Assembly: GCF_024169655.1 (NCBI RefSeq)
Contig: NZ_JALJWV010000001.1
Location: 5,128,001-5,192,000 of the forward strand
From: Pseudomonas marginalis
GTDB lineage: Bacteria > Pseudomonadota > Gammaproteobacteria > Pseudomonadales > Pseudomonadaceae
DNA: 64,000 bases
Direction: 5' to 3'
Position 1 is the stretch's first letter. Each line of letters begins with the position of its first letter. A program made the position numbers and the translations under genes. Under the pieces are notes generated by a model. The model was given only the letters and a program-made list of their open reading frames with translations. It was not told where the DNA came from and ran no database searches. Of the stretch, positions 51,941 to 61,837 are shown in pieces.

Positions 51941-52135
51941 ATGGATATTTTTTCCAGTCATCTGAGTTTCGAAAACACCCTTTTGCAGACCTACTTGAAC
52001 ACGCCAGAAAAAAACCCTCCTCGCCCGAAAACGCCCTCTCTGGGGTCGACCATTGATTTCAGTGGTGAGCGGCCGCCAAAGAAGGACAACCGCTCGAACG
52101 GCCTGGACAGCCTGGGCAGTGGAAACATCATCTAA
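51941..52135 (+). CDS. small uncharacterised protein
   Basis: 64 residues from the ATG at 51941 (MDIFSSHLSFENTLLQTYLN), with a Pro/Lys-rich middle (TPEKNPPRPKTP) and a Gly/Ser/Asn tail. A ribosome site (GAGGG) lies upstream. The composition differs from its GC-rich neighbours. It is unrecognised; no signal peptide or membrane helix. Confidence 0.55.
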   Translation: MDIFSSHLSFENTLLQTYLNTPEKNPPRPKTPSLGSTIDFSGERPPKKDNRSNGLDSLGSGNII

Positions 52136-52259
52136 GTCGTCAAATTGAGAGGCTGCAACCCTGCAGTCTCTTCCACCTTTCGATCCACCCGACCTTAACA
52201 AAATACTGACATCCCCCGGGTTAACCTTCGCAACCACCTTGCACAGAGCTTTCAACCCT

Positions 52260-54155
52260 ATGCCTCACGCCGGCACCTTGCCCGACGTCCTCGCTGGCCC
52301 GCTGCTGCGGCGCCTTGAACCCCAGCGCCTGGTGATGTGGCTGGTGGGGACCAGGGAACTGCCGTTGACCCTCAGGCTGCACGTCGCCGAGCAGACCCGC
52401 GATATCTCGCTGGACCAAGGCCAGTGCCAAATCGTGCCGGTGGGGCGCCAGGCCTTTATCCACTTGATCGACGTTGCGTTGGACGAGGCTCTGCCCCAGG
52501 ACGCGGTGATCGGCTATGACCTGCTGATCGACGGGCGCGGCATCGGCCAATGGGCACCGCACCTGCTCTATTGCGACGCGCAATCGCCGAGTTTCGTGCT
52601 GCATAGCCGTATTCATCAATTGGTCCACGGCTCCTGCCGCAAGCCCCACCACCCGGCGGACGAAGGCTTGCTGTGCGTCGACCGCCTGCTGGCCGACGCC
52701 CAAACCCCAGCGCAACGCCCGGCGTTGTTGATGATGAGCGGCGACCAGGTGTACGCCGACGATGTCGCCGGGCCGATGCTGCGGGCGATTCATGGGCTGA
52801 TCACGCGCCTGGGGCTGTTCGACGAATACCTGGACGGCGCCGTGGTGGACAACAGCGCCAGCCTCTACGGGCATCGCGCCAGTTATTACCAGCGGGCCGA
52901 ACTGCTCCCCGCGCTGGACAGCAACGAGACCCTGCGCGAACGCTTTTTTGGCGGCGTGAAGAAGCCGATTTTCACCAGCAGCACCGCCGACAATCACTTG
53001 GTGACCTTCGCCGAAGTCATTGCCATGTATCTGCTGGTCTGGTCCCCCACCCCCTGGACACTGATCGCGCCGCAGCCGCCGCAACTGAGCGCCGACGCGC
53101 AACCGCGGTATGCCCGTGAGCAGGTGCAGATCGATCGCTTCCGCGATGGCCTGCCCGGCGTCGCGCGGGTGTTCGCCCACCTGTCCACGCTGATGATCTT
53201 CGACGATCACGACATCACCGACGACTGGAACCTCAGCGCCCAGTGGGAAGAAACCGCCTACGGCCATCCGTTCTCCAAACGCATCATCGGCAACGCGTTG
53301 CTGGCGTACCTGCTGTGCCAGGGCTGGGGCAACCAGCCGGATGTGTTTGCCAAGCTGATCAGCCAGACACAGGCACTTGCCGCCCAGGCACACGACAATC
53401 ATCTGAACGCGAGCGCGCAGGATGAACTGCTCGAAACGCTACTGACCTTCCAACAGTGGCATTACGTCCTGCCCACCACCCCCGCGCTGGTCGTACTCGA
53501 CACCCGAACCCGGCGCTGGCGCAGCGAATTCAACCTCAAACAACCATCCGGCCTGCTGGACTGGGAAGCCTTGAGCGAACTGCAACAGGAACTGCTGGAC
53601 CACCCGTGCGCGATCATCGTCTCCCCCGCGCCGATCTTTGGCGTCAAGCTGATCGAGACCGTGCAAAAAGTCTTCAGTGGGTGCGGTTACCCGCTGCTGG
53701 TGGACGCCGAAAACTGGATGGCGCATCGCGGCGCCGCCGAGGTGATCCTGAATATCTTCCGCCACTCCCGCACGCCGGGTAACTACGTCATCCTCTCGGG
53801 CGACGTACACTATTCGTTCGTCTACGAAGTACTGATCCGCCATCGCAACGCCGGCCCCAAGCTCTGGCAGATCACCAGCAGCGGCATCAAGAACGAATTC
53901 CCACCGCGCCTGCTGGAATGGTTCGACCGCCTCAACCGCTGGCTCTACTCGCCGCGTTCTCCGCTCAACTGGTTCACCCGCCGCCGCACCATGCAGGTGG
54001 TGCCGCATATCCCGGAACACGCGCAAGCCGGTGAGCGCTTGTGGAACTCGGCGGGGATCGGCCAGGTGTTTTTCAACGCGCAAGGCCAACCCGAGGCCAT
54101 TTACCAGCACAACGCCAATGGGAAGGCACCGACGATGATGCGGGCGCCGAAATAA
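52260..54155 (+). CDS. PhoD-like metallophosphatase family protein
   Basis: 631 residues from the ATG at 52260; a TTG 21 nt upstream is in frame but less likely. Metallophosphatase motifs are LMMSGDQVYADD (near residue 160), LMIFDDHDITDDWN (near 315) and YVILSGDVHYSFVYEV (near 510). No signal peptide is visible, so it may be cytoplasmic, unlike exported PhoD. It probably acts on a phosphodiester; the substrate is unknown. Confidence 0.85.
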   Translation: MPHAGTLPDVLAGPLLRRLEPQRLVMWLVGTRELPLTLRLHVAEQTRDISLDQGQCQIVPVGRQAFIHLIDVALDEALPQDAVIGYDLLIDGRGIGQWAPHLLYCDAQSPSFVLHSRIHQLVHGSCRKPHHPADEGLLCVDRLLADAQTPAQRPALLMMSGDQVYADDVAGPMLRAIHGLITRLGLFDEYLDGAVVDNSASLYGHRASYYQRAELLPALDSNETLRERFFGGVKKPIFTSSTADNHLVTFAEVIAMYLLVWSPTPWTLIAPQPPQLSADAQPRYAREQVQIDRFRDGLPGVARVFAHLSTLMIFDDHDITDDWNLSAQWEETAYGHPFSKRIIGNALLAYLLCQGWGNQPDVFAKLISQTQALAAQAHDNHLNASAQDELLETLLTFQQWHYVLPTTPALVVLDTRTRRWRSEFNLKQPSGLLDWEALSELQQELLDHPCAIIVSPAPIFGVKLIETVQKVFSGCGYPLLVDAENWMAHRGAAEVILNIFRHSRTPGNYVILSGDVHYSFVYEVLIRHRNAGPKLWQITSSGIKNEFPPRLLEWFDRLNRWLYSPRSPLNWFTRRRTMQVVPHIPEHAQAGERLWNSAGIGQVFFNAQGQPEAIYQHNANGKAPTMMRAPK

Positions 54156-54290
54156 TGGCCCATCGCCACACCTCGACAGCTGCACAGTCGCTCTATTCAA
54201 AGCGTGCAAGTCACGTTGTACAGTAGCGCCAGCCACGGAGTATCGGCGTCAATTTCACCGGCCTTGGGGCCCACGCAGGGAAGCGCGCAC

Positions 54291-55292
54291 ATGGACGATA
54301 CAGCCGGCAATAAACCGTCAAACGACCTCAATGCCGACATGTTGCATGCTGTCATGGAACTGGTCAGCGACGGGGTCTGGGACTGGAATGCGAATACGGG
54401 TTTCGTTTACCGCAACCCCGGCTGGTACGAAATGCTCGGCTACCCCAGCCACTCCCTGGAGAACAGCGTGTTCACCTGGGAGAACATCATCCACCCCGAC
54501 GACTACCTCCGGGTGATGACGCTGTTCGATGACTACATCAACCGTCGCTCGCCCCATTACCAGACCGAATACCGCTGCCGCAAAAAAGACGGCAGTTACC
54601 TGTGGATCGAAGACCGCGGCTATGTGGTTGCGCGTAACCTCGACGGCTCGGTGGCGCGCATGCTCGGCGCCCACCGCGACATTAATACGCGCAAATGCTC
54701 CATCGAACAGCTCGAACGGCGTAACCAATCGCTTGAAGCCTTGGTTGCCGAACGCACACGCGAGTTGTCACGGGTCAATCAGCAACTGCAATTGCAACTG
54801 GACGAAAACCGCTCCTTGGCCGAGCGTGACGCCCTGACCTGCGTGGCCAACCGTTATCGCCTGGAAAAAGTGCTGCTGGAAGAATGCGACCGCGCCGAAC
54901 GCTTCCGCCTGCCGTTGGCGCTGCTCGCCATGGATATCGATGATTTCAAGCCGATCAATGATCGACACGGCCACGGCGTCGGCGACAAGACCCTGGTGAG
55001 CGTCGTGGAGAGACTGGAATCCTGCGTGCGCCCCGGTGACTTGCTGGCGCGCTGGGGTGGCGATGAGTTTGTGGTGGTGCTGCCCAAAAGCCCCCTGAAG
55101 ACAGCGAAAGCCCTGGCCGAGCGCATTCGCCAAAAAATGACCGAGATGCCTGCGGTGGGTGACTTCAAAGTGACCCTGAGCCTGGGGGTGGTGGAGCGTC
55201 TTGCGGGTGAAGCCCCCGCTGCGCTGATGGCGCGGGCCGATCAGGCGCTGTATCGCTCCAAGGCAGCGGGGAAGGATGTCGCCTCGGAATAA
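54291..55292 (+). CDS. PAS-GGDEF diguanylate cyclase
   Basis: 333 residues from the ATG at 54291 with GGGAAG upstream. A PAS domain with PAC covers about 15-135 (WDWNANTGFVYRNPGWYEML, RKKDGSYLWIEDRG). A short coiled coil follows to about 175, then a GGDEF domain with the intact active site GGDEF (256-260). An RxxD inhibitory site (R247-D250) lies five residues before it. It has no membrane segment. It should make cyclic di-GMP under a cytoplasmic PAS signal and could oppose motility. Confidence 0.93.
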   Translation: MDDTAGNKPSNDLNADMLHAVMELVSDGVWDWNANTGFVYRNPGWYEMLGYPSHSLENSVFTWENIIHPDDYLRVMTLFDDYINRRSPHYQTEYRCRKKDGSYLWIEDRGYVVARNLDGSVARMLGAHRDINTRKCSIEQLERRNQSLEALVAERTRELSRVNQQLQLQLDENRSLAERDALTCVANRYRLEKVLLEECDRAERFRLPLALLAMDIDDFKPINDRHGHGVGDKTLVSVVERLESCVRPGDLLARWGGDEFVVVLPKSPLKTAKALAERIRQKMTEMPAVGDFKVTLSLGVVERLAGEAPAALMARADQALYRSKAAGKDVASE

Positions 55293-55436
55293 ATGCGCGG
55301 GGGTTGTTGCCCCGAACGACCTGCTGGCAACCGCTCCTTCCGATTTGGAATGACCCGGCGACTTTATTTCGTTTGCGGCACAGCCTGGCTCGCGGCTTAG
55401 ATAAAAAGAAGCCCGCCACTGCCGAGTCCGAGATTC

Positions 55437-56687
55437 ATGAGCCGCGAAACCATCAGCCAGTCGATTTCCATCGTTCACCCCATCAGCCTCAGCCACGGCA
55501 AGAACGCCGAGGTCTGGGACACCACGGGCAAGCGCTACATCGACTTTGTCGGCGGCATCGGCGTGCTCAACCTCGGGCATTGCCACCCGGCAGTGGTCGA
55601 GGCGATTCGCCAGCAGGCAACCCAACTGACCCACTATGCCTTCAACGCCGCACCGCATAGGCCTTACATCGAGCTGATGGATCGTCTGAGTGCGTTTATC
55701 CCGGTGGACTACCCGGTCAGCGGCATGCTCACCAACAGCGGCGCGGAAGCCGCTGAAAACGCCTTGAAGATCGTGCGCGGCGCCACCGGCCGCACTGCGG
55801 TGATTGCGTTCGACGGCGCGTTCCACGGCCGCACGCTTGCCACCCTCAACCTGAATGGCAAGGTGGCGCCCTACAAGCAAAAAGTCGGTGTCCTGCCGGG
55901 CCCGGTGTATCACCTGCCCTACCCGAGCGCAGACAACGGCGTGACCTGCGCCGAAGCGCTGAAGGCCATGGACCGCTTGTTCAGTGTGGAAATCGACGTC
56001 AACGACGTGGCCTGTTTCATCATTGAGCCGGTGCAGGGCGAAGGCGGTTTCCTCGCGCTGGACATCGAGTTTGCCCAGGCCCTGCGCCGTTTCTGCGATG
56101 AGAAAAACATCCTGCTGATCGCCGATGAAATCCAGTCCGGTTTCGGCCGCACCGGCCAGCGTTTTGCCTTCTCGCGCCTGGGCATAGAACCGGACCTGAT
56201 CCTGCTCGGCAAAAGCATCGCCGGCGGTGTGCCGTTGGGCGCCGTAGTGGGGCGCAAGGCATTACTCGACAACCTGCCCAAAGGCGGGCTGGGCGGCACT
56301 TACTCCGGCAATCCCATCGCCTGCGCGGCGGCGTTGGCCACCCTTGAGGTGATGACGGATGCACAGTTGCAGGCCTGGGGATCGCAGCAGGAAGAGGCCA
56401 TCCTGCGCCGCTACGAAACCTGGCGCGCGCAACGCCTGTCGCCTTACCTGGGCCGACTGACCGGCGTCGGCGCCATGCGTGGCATCGAGTTGGCCCACGC
56501 CGACGGCACGCCCGCGCCCCAGCAACTGAGCCAATTGCTGAGCCTGGCGCGGGACGCCGGCTTGCTGCTGATGCCCAGCGGCAAGTCGCGGCACATCGTC
56601 CGTTTACTGGCGCCGCTGACCACTGAGCCAGCGGTGTTGGAGGAAGGCCTGGACATCCTCCAGGCGTGCCTCAAGCAACTGGGCTAA
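55437..56687 (+). CDS. class III PLP aminotransferase (4-aminobutyrate / 2-aminoadipate aminotransferase family)
   Basis: 416 residues. It has TNSGAEAAENALKIVRGATG, DGAFHGRTLATLNLNGK, the cofactor Asp in IADEIQSGFGRTG (D230) and the Schiff-base lysine in ILLGKSIAGG (K259). The fold and sequence match GabT-like enzymes. The substrate cannot be fixed between GABA, 5-aminovalerate and 2-aminoadipate. It is monocistronic. Confidence 0.9.
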   Translation: MSRETISQSISIVHPISLSHGKNAEVWDTTGKRYIDFVGGIGVLNLGHCHPAVVEAIRQQATQLTHYAFNAAPHRPYIELMDRLSAFIPVDYPVSGMLTNSGAEAAENALKIVRGATGRTAVIAFDGAFHGRTLATLNLNGKVAPYKQKVGVLPGPVYHLPYPSADNGVTCAEALKAMDRLFSVEIDVNDVACFIIEPVQGEGGFLALDIEFAQALRRFCDEKNILLIADEIQSGFGRTGQRFAFSRLGIEPDLILLGKSIAGGVPLGAVVGRKALLDNLPKGGLGGTYSGNPIACAAALATLEVMTDAQLQAWGSQQEEAILRRYETWRAQRLSPYLGRLTGVGAMRGIELAHADGTPAPQQLSQLLSLARDAGLLLMPSGKSRHIVRLLAPLTTEPAVLEEGLDILQACLKQLG

Positions 56688-57122
56688 TAACGCGCATCCA
56701 CCGGCTTGCCGCCGCTGTCGGGCAGCAATTCCTTAGTTTGCAGGTGCCGGTGCGTGCGGCGCGGCAAGCAGGTCGGCCGGGCATGACAGAGAATGCCCCA
56801 TTGCATTAGGCCTTCATTAACCTGGCGCGGGGAGGGCCCCTCGGCGCAGGTCTGTGTTCGTTTTTATAGGTTCATCAGACCTCTGTGTTGTAACGGGTTT
56901 ACCGGCACAGCACTAAATCGATGGACAAAGGCGAGCTGGCGGCGGGCGGTGGCGCATCCGGTTTGACCGTAGGTCTGTTTTGCGGGCGGGCAATCACGCT
57001 GCAGCGGGCGCTGGCCGCTTTGCGTCGCAATAAGGGCATTGTGCTGCCTTGACCTGCCCCCCCTCCCCGCCGAAAATGCGCGACGCTTTTTTGTCCCTGT
57101 TTACTGAAGTAGTGAAATTTCA
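56688..57122. other. intergenic region without recognised gene
   Basis: About 435 bp between the aminotransferase and the next gene. A 43-codon ORF from the ATG at about 56921 has no ribosome site. No repeat or promoter was recognised. Confidence 0.5.
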
Positions 57123-57839
57123 ATGTCCGATTCCTACACCGCAGAATCCGCCGAAGAGTCCGTAGTCGCCTTGCAATCCAAAGCTGAATACGAAAACGCC
57201 ATCAATCTTTCACAGCATGTGCCAGCGGCCAAGATCATCAGCGAGATGGTGCTGGACGCGTTCCATACCTCCAAGGAAAGCGATCAGATCCGCGAACTGC
57301 GTGTGGCCATCCGCGAGGCCCAAGACGCCTTCGATGACGACAAGGCCTACGACCTGATGGGCCAGCTCAAGCAGCTCAAGGACGCCGAAGCCGCCGACAA
57401 CATCGCCCTGGAAGACCTCAGCAGCAAGTTTTCCATCAGCCGCATCCTGTCCAGCTTCAAGGACGACCCGCAGTTTCAGGAGCTGGTCTATGGACTGGCC
57501 CTCAAGGTGCTGAACCAGTCCCACCAGGCCATCAGCAACCCAAGCGCCGGCAAGGGCAAGGCCGCTCGTCCGAAGAAAGAAGCCGAAGTGTTTGTGATCA
57601 GCAAGGACGGCATCAGCGTCACCCTGCCGCTGCGCACGCCGCGCTCGAAGCTCAACGTCGACCGTGAAGCGTTCGAGTTCCTGGGTTTCAGCTTTGTCGG
57701 TGACGGCGATGACGCCGAGCTGGAGGTTGAGAGCTTTGTGGATAACTCAGGCGCTGAACAGCCGTTGAGCCGCAAGAGCGTGATCACGGCGTTGCAGCAG
57801 CAGACGGCGTTTGATGGGTACAGCATCGTGCAGCAGTAG
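57123..57839 (+). CDS. conserved-looking hypothetical protein
   Basis: 238 residues, soluble and acidic. A helical N-terminal part carries charged heptads (IRELRVAIREAQDAFDDDKA, LMGQLKQLKDAEAADNIALE). A Lys/Ala/Pro linker (about 140-155) leads to a compact domain with VFVISKDGISVTLPLRTPRS and LNVDREAFEFLGFSFVGDGD. I do not recognise the family. A degenerate half REP core follows at 57862. Confidence 0.7.
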   Translation: MSDSYTAESAEESVVALQSKAEYENAINLSQHVPAAKIISEMVLDAFHTSKESDQIRELRVAIREAQDAFDDDKAYDLMGQLKQLKDAEAADNIALEDLSSKFSISRILSSFKDDPQFQELVYGLALKVLNQSHQAISNPSAGKGKAARPKKEAEVFVISKDGISVTLPLRTPRSKLNVDREAFEFLGFSFVGDGDDAELEVESFVDNSGAEQPLSRKSVITALQQQTAFDGYSIVQQ

Positions 57840-57898
57840 TACCACTAGTACCGCTGAACCCAATGTGGGAGGGGCGGTGCGCTGGAACTGCGCCCAAG

Positions 57899-57932
57899 AA
57901 AAAGCCCCGCGCTTCTCACGAAGGCGGGGCTT
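57899..57932 (-). terminator. rho-independent terminator of the cyo operon
   Basis: On the minus strand AAGCCCCGCCTTC, short loop, GAAGCGCGGGGCTT is followed by TTTTT. It lies 19 nt after the cyoE stop. Confidence 0.85.
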
Positions 57933-57951
57933 GTTCATTACTTGGAACCAC

Positions 57952-58839
57952 TCAGGGCGCGTAGGTCAGCAACAGCTCTCTCGGCACCTGGAAATCCAGG
58001 GACATCATCACGCTGAGCGCGGTGATGGTGAAGATCGAGAACACGAACAGCTTGCGCGCCCAGACGGTGTCGTCCACCGCCTTGTAGCCGGTCCAGGCCA
58101 TATACAACCAGTACATGCCCATGGCGGCGGCGACGGCAAGGTAGCTCATGCCGGCGTAGCCACTGAAGGTCAACATCAAGGTCGCCACGAGGAAGGCCAG
58201 GATGTACAGCAGGATGTGTTTCTTGGCCACCTGGATGCCACGCTTGACCGGCAGAACCGGAATCGACGCAGCCAGGTAGTCGTTGAAACGGAAGATCGCG
58301 ATGGCATAGGAATGCGGCATCTGCCACAGGCTGAACATCACCAGCAGCACCAGCGCGGCCATGTCGAAGCTATTGGTCACAGCCACATAACCAATCACCG
58401 GCGGCATCGCCCCCGACAGACTGCCCACCAGCGTGCCGTGAACCGACTTGCGCTTGAGGTACAGGCTGTAGAGACCGACGTAGATGGCAAAGCCGATCAC
58501 GGCAAACAGCGCCGCCAACGGATTGGCCACCTTGTACAACAACACCACGCCGGCAACACCCAGGACGGTCGCGAACAGCAGTGCCAGTTTCAGGGAGATA
58601 AGGCCCTGGACCAGCACGCGATTCTTGGTGCGTTCCATCTTGATATCGATGTCGCGGTCGATGCAGTTGTTGAAGACACAACCGGAAGCTACCACCAGGG
58701 ACGTGCCGATCATTGCTGCCAGGAAGATGGCCAGATCGACATGTCCCTTGGAGGCCAGGAAGAAGCCGCCTGCCACAGAAAGCACGTTACCGAAAATGAT
58801 CCCCGGTTTGGTGATTTGGATAAAGTGCTTAAGCGACAT
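57952..58839 (-). CDS. cyoE: protoheme IX farnesyltransferase (heme O synthase) CyoE
   Basis: 295 residues, about nine membrane helices. The prenyltransferase signature is NNCIDRDIDIKMERTKNRVL, with KRKSVHGTLVGSLSGAMPPV and HSYAIAIFRFNDYLAASIPV. It adds the farnesyl tail to heme for the bo3 oxidase. Last gene of cyoABCDE, 11 nt after cyoD. Confidence 0.96.
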   Translation of the reverse strand: MSLKHFIQITKPGIIFGNVLSVAGGFFLASKGHVDLAIFLAAMIGTSLVVASGCVFNNCIDRDIDIKMERTKNRVLVQGLISLKLALLFATVLGVAGVVLLYKVANPLAALFAVIGFAIYVGLYSLYLKRKSVHGTLVGSLSGAMPPVIGYVAVTNSFDMAALVLLVMFSLWQMPHSYAIAIFRFNDYLAASIPVLPVKRGIQVAKKHILLYILAFLVATLMLTFSGYAGMSYLAVAAAMGMYWLYMAWTGYKAVDDTVWARKLFVFSIFTITALSVMMSLDFQVPRELLLTYAP

Positions 58840-58850
58840 CGGGTCTTACC

Positions 58851-59186
58851 TCACTTCGCCATCATGAACGTGTGGATGCTGAACATGATCCACAGCGACA
58901 GACCAACCAGCAGAACGATCACCAGGCCTGCGAACACGAACGCAACCACGTTCTCGCGCTGAGCCTCGGAGCGGTCCAGGTGCAGGAAGTACACCAGGTG
59001 AACCAAGACCTGAATCACCGCAAACGCCAGGACGATCATCAAGGTGATCGACTTCGGCAAGGTTGGGTACATCACCAGGCCGAACGGGATCAGGGTCAGG
59101 ATGACCGACAGGATGAAGCCGATAGCGTAAGTTTTTACGCTGCCGTGGCTCGCATCATGGCTGTCATGGGAGTGTGCATTAGCCAT
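58851..59186 (-). CDS. cyoD: cytochrome bo3 ubiquinol oxidase subunit IV, CyoD
   Basis: 111 residues with three membrane helices (TYAIGFILSVILTLIPFGLV, SITLMIVLAFAVIQVLVHLV, and a C-terminal helix) and LVYFLHLD. Small accessory subunit; overlaps the cyoC stop by one base. Confidence 0.94.
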   Translation of the reverse strand: MANAHSHDSHDASHGSVKTYAIGFILSVILTLIPFGLVMYPTLPKSITLMIVLAFAVIQVLVHLVYFLHLDRSEAQRENVVAFVFAGLVIVLLVGLSLWIMFSIHTFMMAK

Positions 59187-59812
59187 TACAGAGTCCCCAT
59201 CAAGTAGACGACGGTGAATACGCAGATCCAGACCACGTCCAGGAAGTGCCAGAACAGGCTCAGGCAGTTCAGGCGAGTCTTGTTGGTGTTGGTCAGGCCG
59301 TGTTTATTGACCTGATACATCATCACCGCCATCCAGATCAGGCCAGCCGTCACGTGCAGACCGTGGGTCCCCACCAGCGTGAAGAACGCCGACAGGAAGC
59401 CGCTGCGGTGCGGGCCGAAGCCTTCGGAGATCAGCAGGTGGAACTCGTTGATCTCCATGCCGATGAAGCCCAGGCCGAACAGGAAGGTCAGACCCAACCA
59501 GGTCAGTACGCCCTGCTTGTTGCCCTTGTAGAAGGACAACATGGCGAAGCCGTAGGTGATCGAACTGAACAACAGCAAGGCGGTTTCGCCGAGCACGTAA
59601 GGCAGTTCGAAGATGTCGTGGCCCGCCGGGCCACCCGCTACGTTGTTTACCAGTACCGCGTACACCGCGAAGATCGACGCAAACAAGATGCAGTCGGTCA
59701 TCAGGTAGAGCCAGAAACCGAAAACGGTTACCGGGCCCGAGTCGTGGTGATGGTCATCGTGCCCATGGTCATCGACATGGGCGTGTCCAGCATTGGTCAC
59801 TAAGTTCGACAT
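59186..59812 (-). CDS. cyoC: cytochrome bo3 ubiquinol oxidase subunit III, CyoC
   Basis: 208 residues. Five membrane helices after a His/Asp-rich N-terminus (HVDDHGHDDHHHD). It has FGFWLYLMTDCILFASIFAV, EINEFHLLISEGFGPHRSGF and VGTHGLHVTAGLIWMAVMMY, all subunit III features. Confidence 0.95.
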   Translation of the reverse strand: MSNLVTNAGHAHVDDHGHDDHHHDSGPVTVFGFWLYLMTDCILFASIFAVYAVLVNNVAGGPAGHDIFELPYVLGETALLLFSSITYGFAMLSFYKGNKQGVLTWLGLTFLFGLGFIGMEINEFHLLISEGFGPHRSGFLSAFFTLVGTHGLHVTAGLIWMAVMMYQVNKHGLTNTNKTRLNCLSLFWHFLDVVWICVFTVVYLMGTL

Positions 59813-59815
59813 GGT

Positions 59816-61834
59816 TTAAGCCTGTTCCAACGAGGTTTCTACACGGTTGGCCGGGATCTTCTTCTCGGCCACCAGGCGAGCGTGCTGCTCGGCTTCGATG
59901 CGCTCGATCGTTTCGACCGGCACCATGTAGCCTTGATCATCACGTGCAGCGTGGACAATGAAGTAGCCGATGGTGCCCACCAGGCTCACGATTGCCAGCC
60001 ACCAGATGTGCCAGATCATCGCGAAACCGAACACGGTCAACAGCGCACCAATCACCACGCCAGTGGCGGTGTTGTTTGGCATGTGGATCGGTTCGTAGTG
60101 CTTAGGCTGCTGGTACGCAGTACCGTTTTCCTTGGCTTCGGTGAACGCATCGATGGTGTTCGCAGTCGGAATCACGGCGAAGTTGTAGAACGGAGGTGGC
60201 GACGAAGTCGACCATTCCAGGGTGTGGCCGTTCCATGGGTCGCCGGACTCGCACATGTTCTGCTTGCGATCACGCACGCTGACATACAGCTGGATCAACT
60301 GGCAGGCGATACCCACAGCGATCATCACCGCACCGACCATGGCGACGTACAGGTACGGCACCCACTCAGGGTTGGTAGTAGCGTTCAGACGACGGGTCAT
60401 GCCCATGAAGCCCAGTGCGTAGAGCGGCATGAACGCGACGAAGAAGCCCGAGATCCAGAACCAGAATGCTGCCTTGCCCCAGCCTTCGTGCAGCTTGAAG
60501 CCGAACGCTTTCGGGAAGAAGTAGCTGAAACCAGCGATGTAACCGAATACCGCACCGCCGATGATCACGTTGTGGAAGTGAGCGATCACGAACAGGCTGT
60601 TGTGCAGCACGAAGTCAGCACCCGGGATGGCCAGCAGTACGCCGGTCATGCCGCCGATGGCGAAGGTCACCATGAAGCCCAGGGTCCACAGAACCTGGCT
60701 GGTCATACGCAGACGACCGTGATAGATGGTGAACAGCCAGTTGAATAGCTTCACCCCCGTCGGGATCGAAATCAGCATCGTCGCCAGGCCGAAGAAGGCG
60801 TTGACGCTGGCCCCCGAACCCATGGTGAAGAAGTGGTGCAGCCAAACCATGAAGCCCAGTACCGAGATCGCGCCGGAAGCGTAGACCATCGAGTGGTGAC
60901 CGAACAGGCGCTTGCCGGTAAAGGTCGAGATCACTTCGGAGAAGATACCGAACGCTGGCAGGATCAGGATGTACACCTCAGGGTGACCCCATGCCCAGAA
61001 CAGGTTCACGTACATCATTGGATTGCCACCAAGTTCGTTGGTGAAAATGTGGAAATCCAGGTAACGGTCAAGCGACAGCAGTGCCAGGGTAGCGGTGAGG
61101 ATCGGGAACGAAGCCACGATCAGCACGTTGGCCCAGGTGCAGGTCCAGGTGAAGATCGGCATATCCATCATCTTCATGCCAGGCGCGCGCATTTTCAGCA
61201 CGGTGGCCAGGAAGTTGACCCCCGTCAGCGTCGTCCCGAGCCCTGATAGCTGTAGCGCCCAGATGTAGTAGTCCACACCCACGCCCGGACTGTACGCCAG
61301 GCCCGACAGCGGCGGATAAGCAACCCAACCGGTCCTGGCGAATTCGCCGACGCCCAGGGACACGTTGACCAGCACAACGCCGGATACCAGCAGCCAGAAG
61401 CTCAGGGAGTTCAGGAACGGGTAGGCAACGTCACGGGCACCGATCTGCAGCGGCACTGCAAGGTTCATCAGGCCGGTGAAGAAAGGCATCGCCATGAAGA
61501 TGATCATGATCACACCGTGAGCGGTGAAGATCTGGTCATAGTGTTCAGGCGGCAGGTAGCCCGGCGAACCTTCGGTGGCCATGGCCAACTGGGTACGCAT
61601 CATGATGGCGTCGGCAAAACCACGCAGCAGCATGACCATGGCAACGATGATGTACATCACACCGATTTTCTTGTGGTCGACCGACGTCAGCCACTCGGTC
61701 CACAGGTAGGTCCACTTCTTGAAGTAAGTGATACCTGCAAACAGTGCCAGACCACCCAGCGCGATCATGGCGATGGTCACCATCACGATCGGCTCGTGGA
61801 ACGGGACCGCATCCCAACTTAATTTACCAAACAT
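59816..61834 (-). CDS. cyoB: cytochrome bo3 ubiquinol oxidase subunit I, CyoB
   Basis: 672 residues, about 15 membrane helices. It has the low-spin heme and Cu-B ligands: FTAHGVIMIIFMAMPFFTGL, WAWGHPEVYILILPAFGIFS (His-Pro-Glu-Val-Tyr), VWLHHFFTMGSGASVNAFFG, and SLFVIAHFHNVIIGGAVFGY. It reduces oxygen to water and pumps protons. Confidence 0.97.
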   Translation of the reverse strand: MFGKLSWDAVPFHEPIVMVTIAMIALGGLALFAGITYFKKWTYLWTEWLTSVDHKKIGVMYIIVAMVMLLRGFADAIMMRTQLAMATEGSPGYLPPEHYDQIFTAHGVIMIIFMAMPFFTGLMNLAVPLQIGARDVAYPFLNSLSFWLLVSGVVLVNVSLGVGEFARTGWVAYPPLSGLAYSPGVGVDYYIWALQLSGLGTTLTGVNFLATVLKMRAPGMKMMDMPIFTWTCTWANVLIVASFPILTATLALLSLDRYLDFHIFTNELGGNPMMYVNLFWAWGHPEVYILILPAFGIFSEVISTFTGKRLFGHHSMVYASGAISVLGFMVWLHHFFTMGSGASVNAFFGLATMLISIPTGVKLFNWLFTIYHGRLRMTSQVLWTLGFMVTFAIGGMTGVLLAIPGADFVLHNSLFVIAHFHNVIIGGAVFGYIAGFSYFFPKAFGFKLHEGWGKAAFWFWISGFFVAFMPLYALGFMGMTRRLNATTNPEWVPYLYVAMVGAVMIAVGIACQLIQLYVSVRDRKQNMCESGDPWNGHTLEWSTSSPPPFYNFAVIPTANTIDAFTEAKENGTAYQQPKHYEPIHMPNNTATGVVIGALLTVFGFAMIWHIWWLAIVSLVGTIGYFIVHAARDDQGYMVPVETIERIEAEQHARLVAEKKIPANRVETSLEQA

Positions 61835-61837
61835 CGT

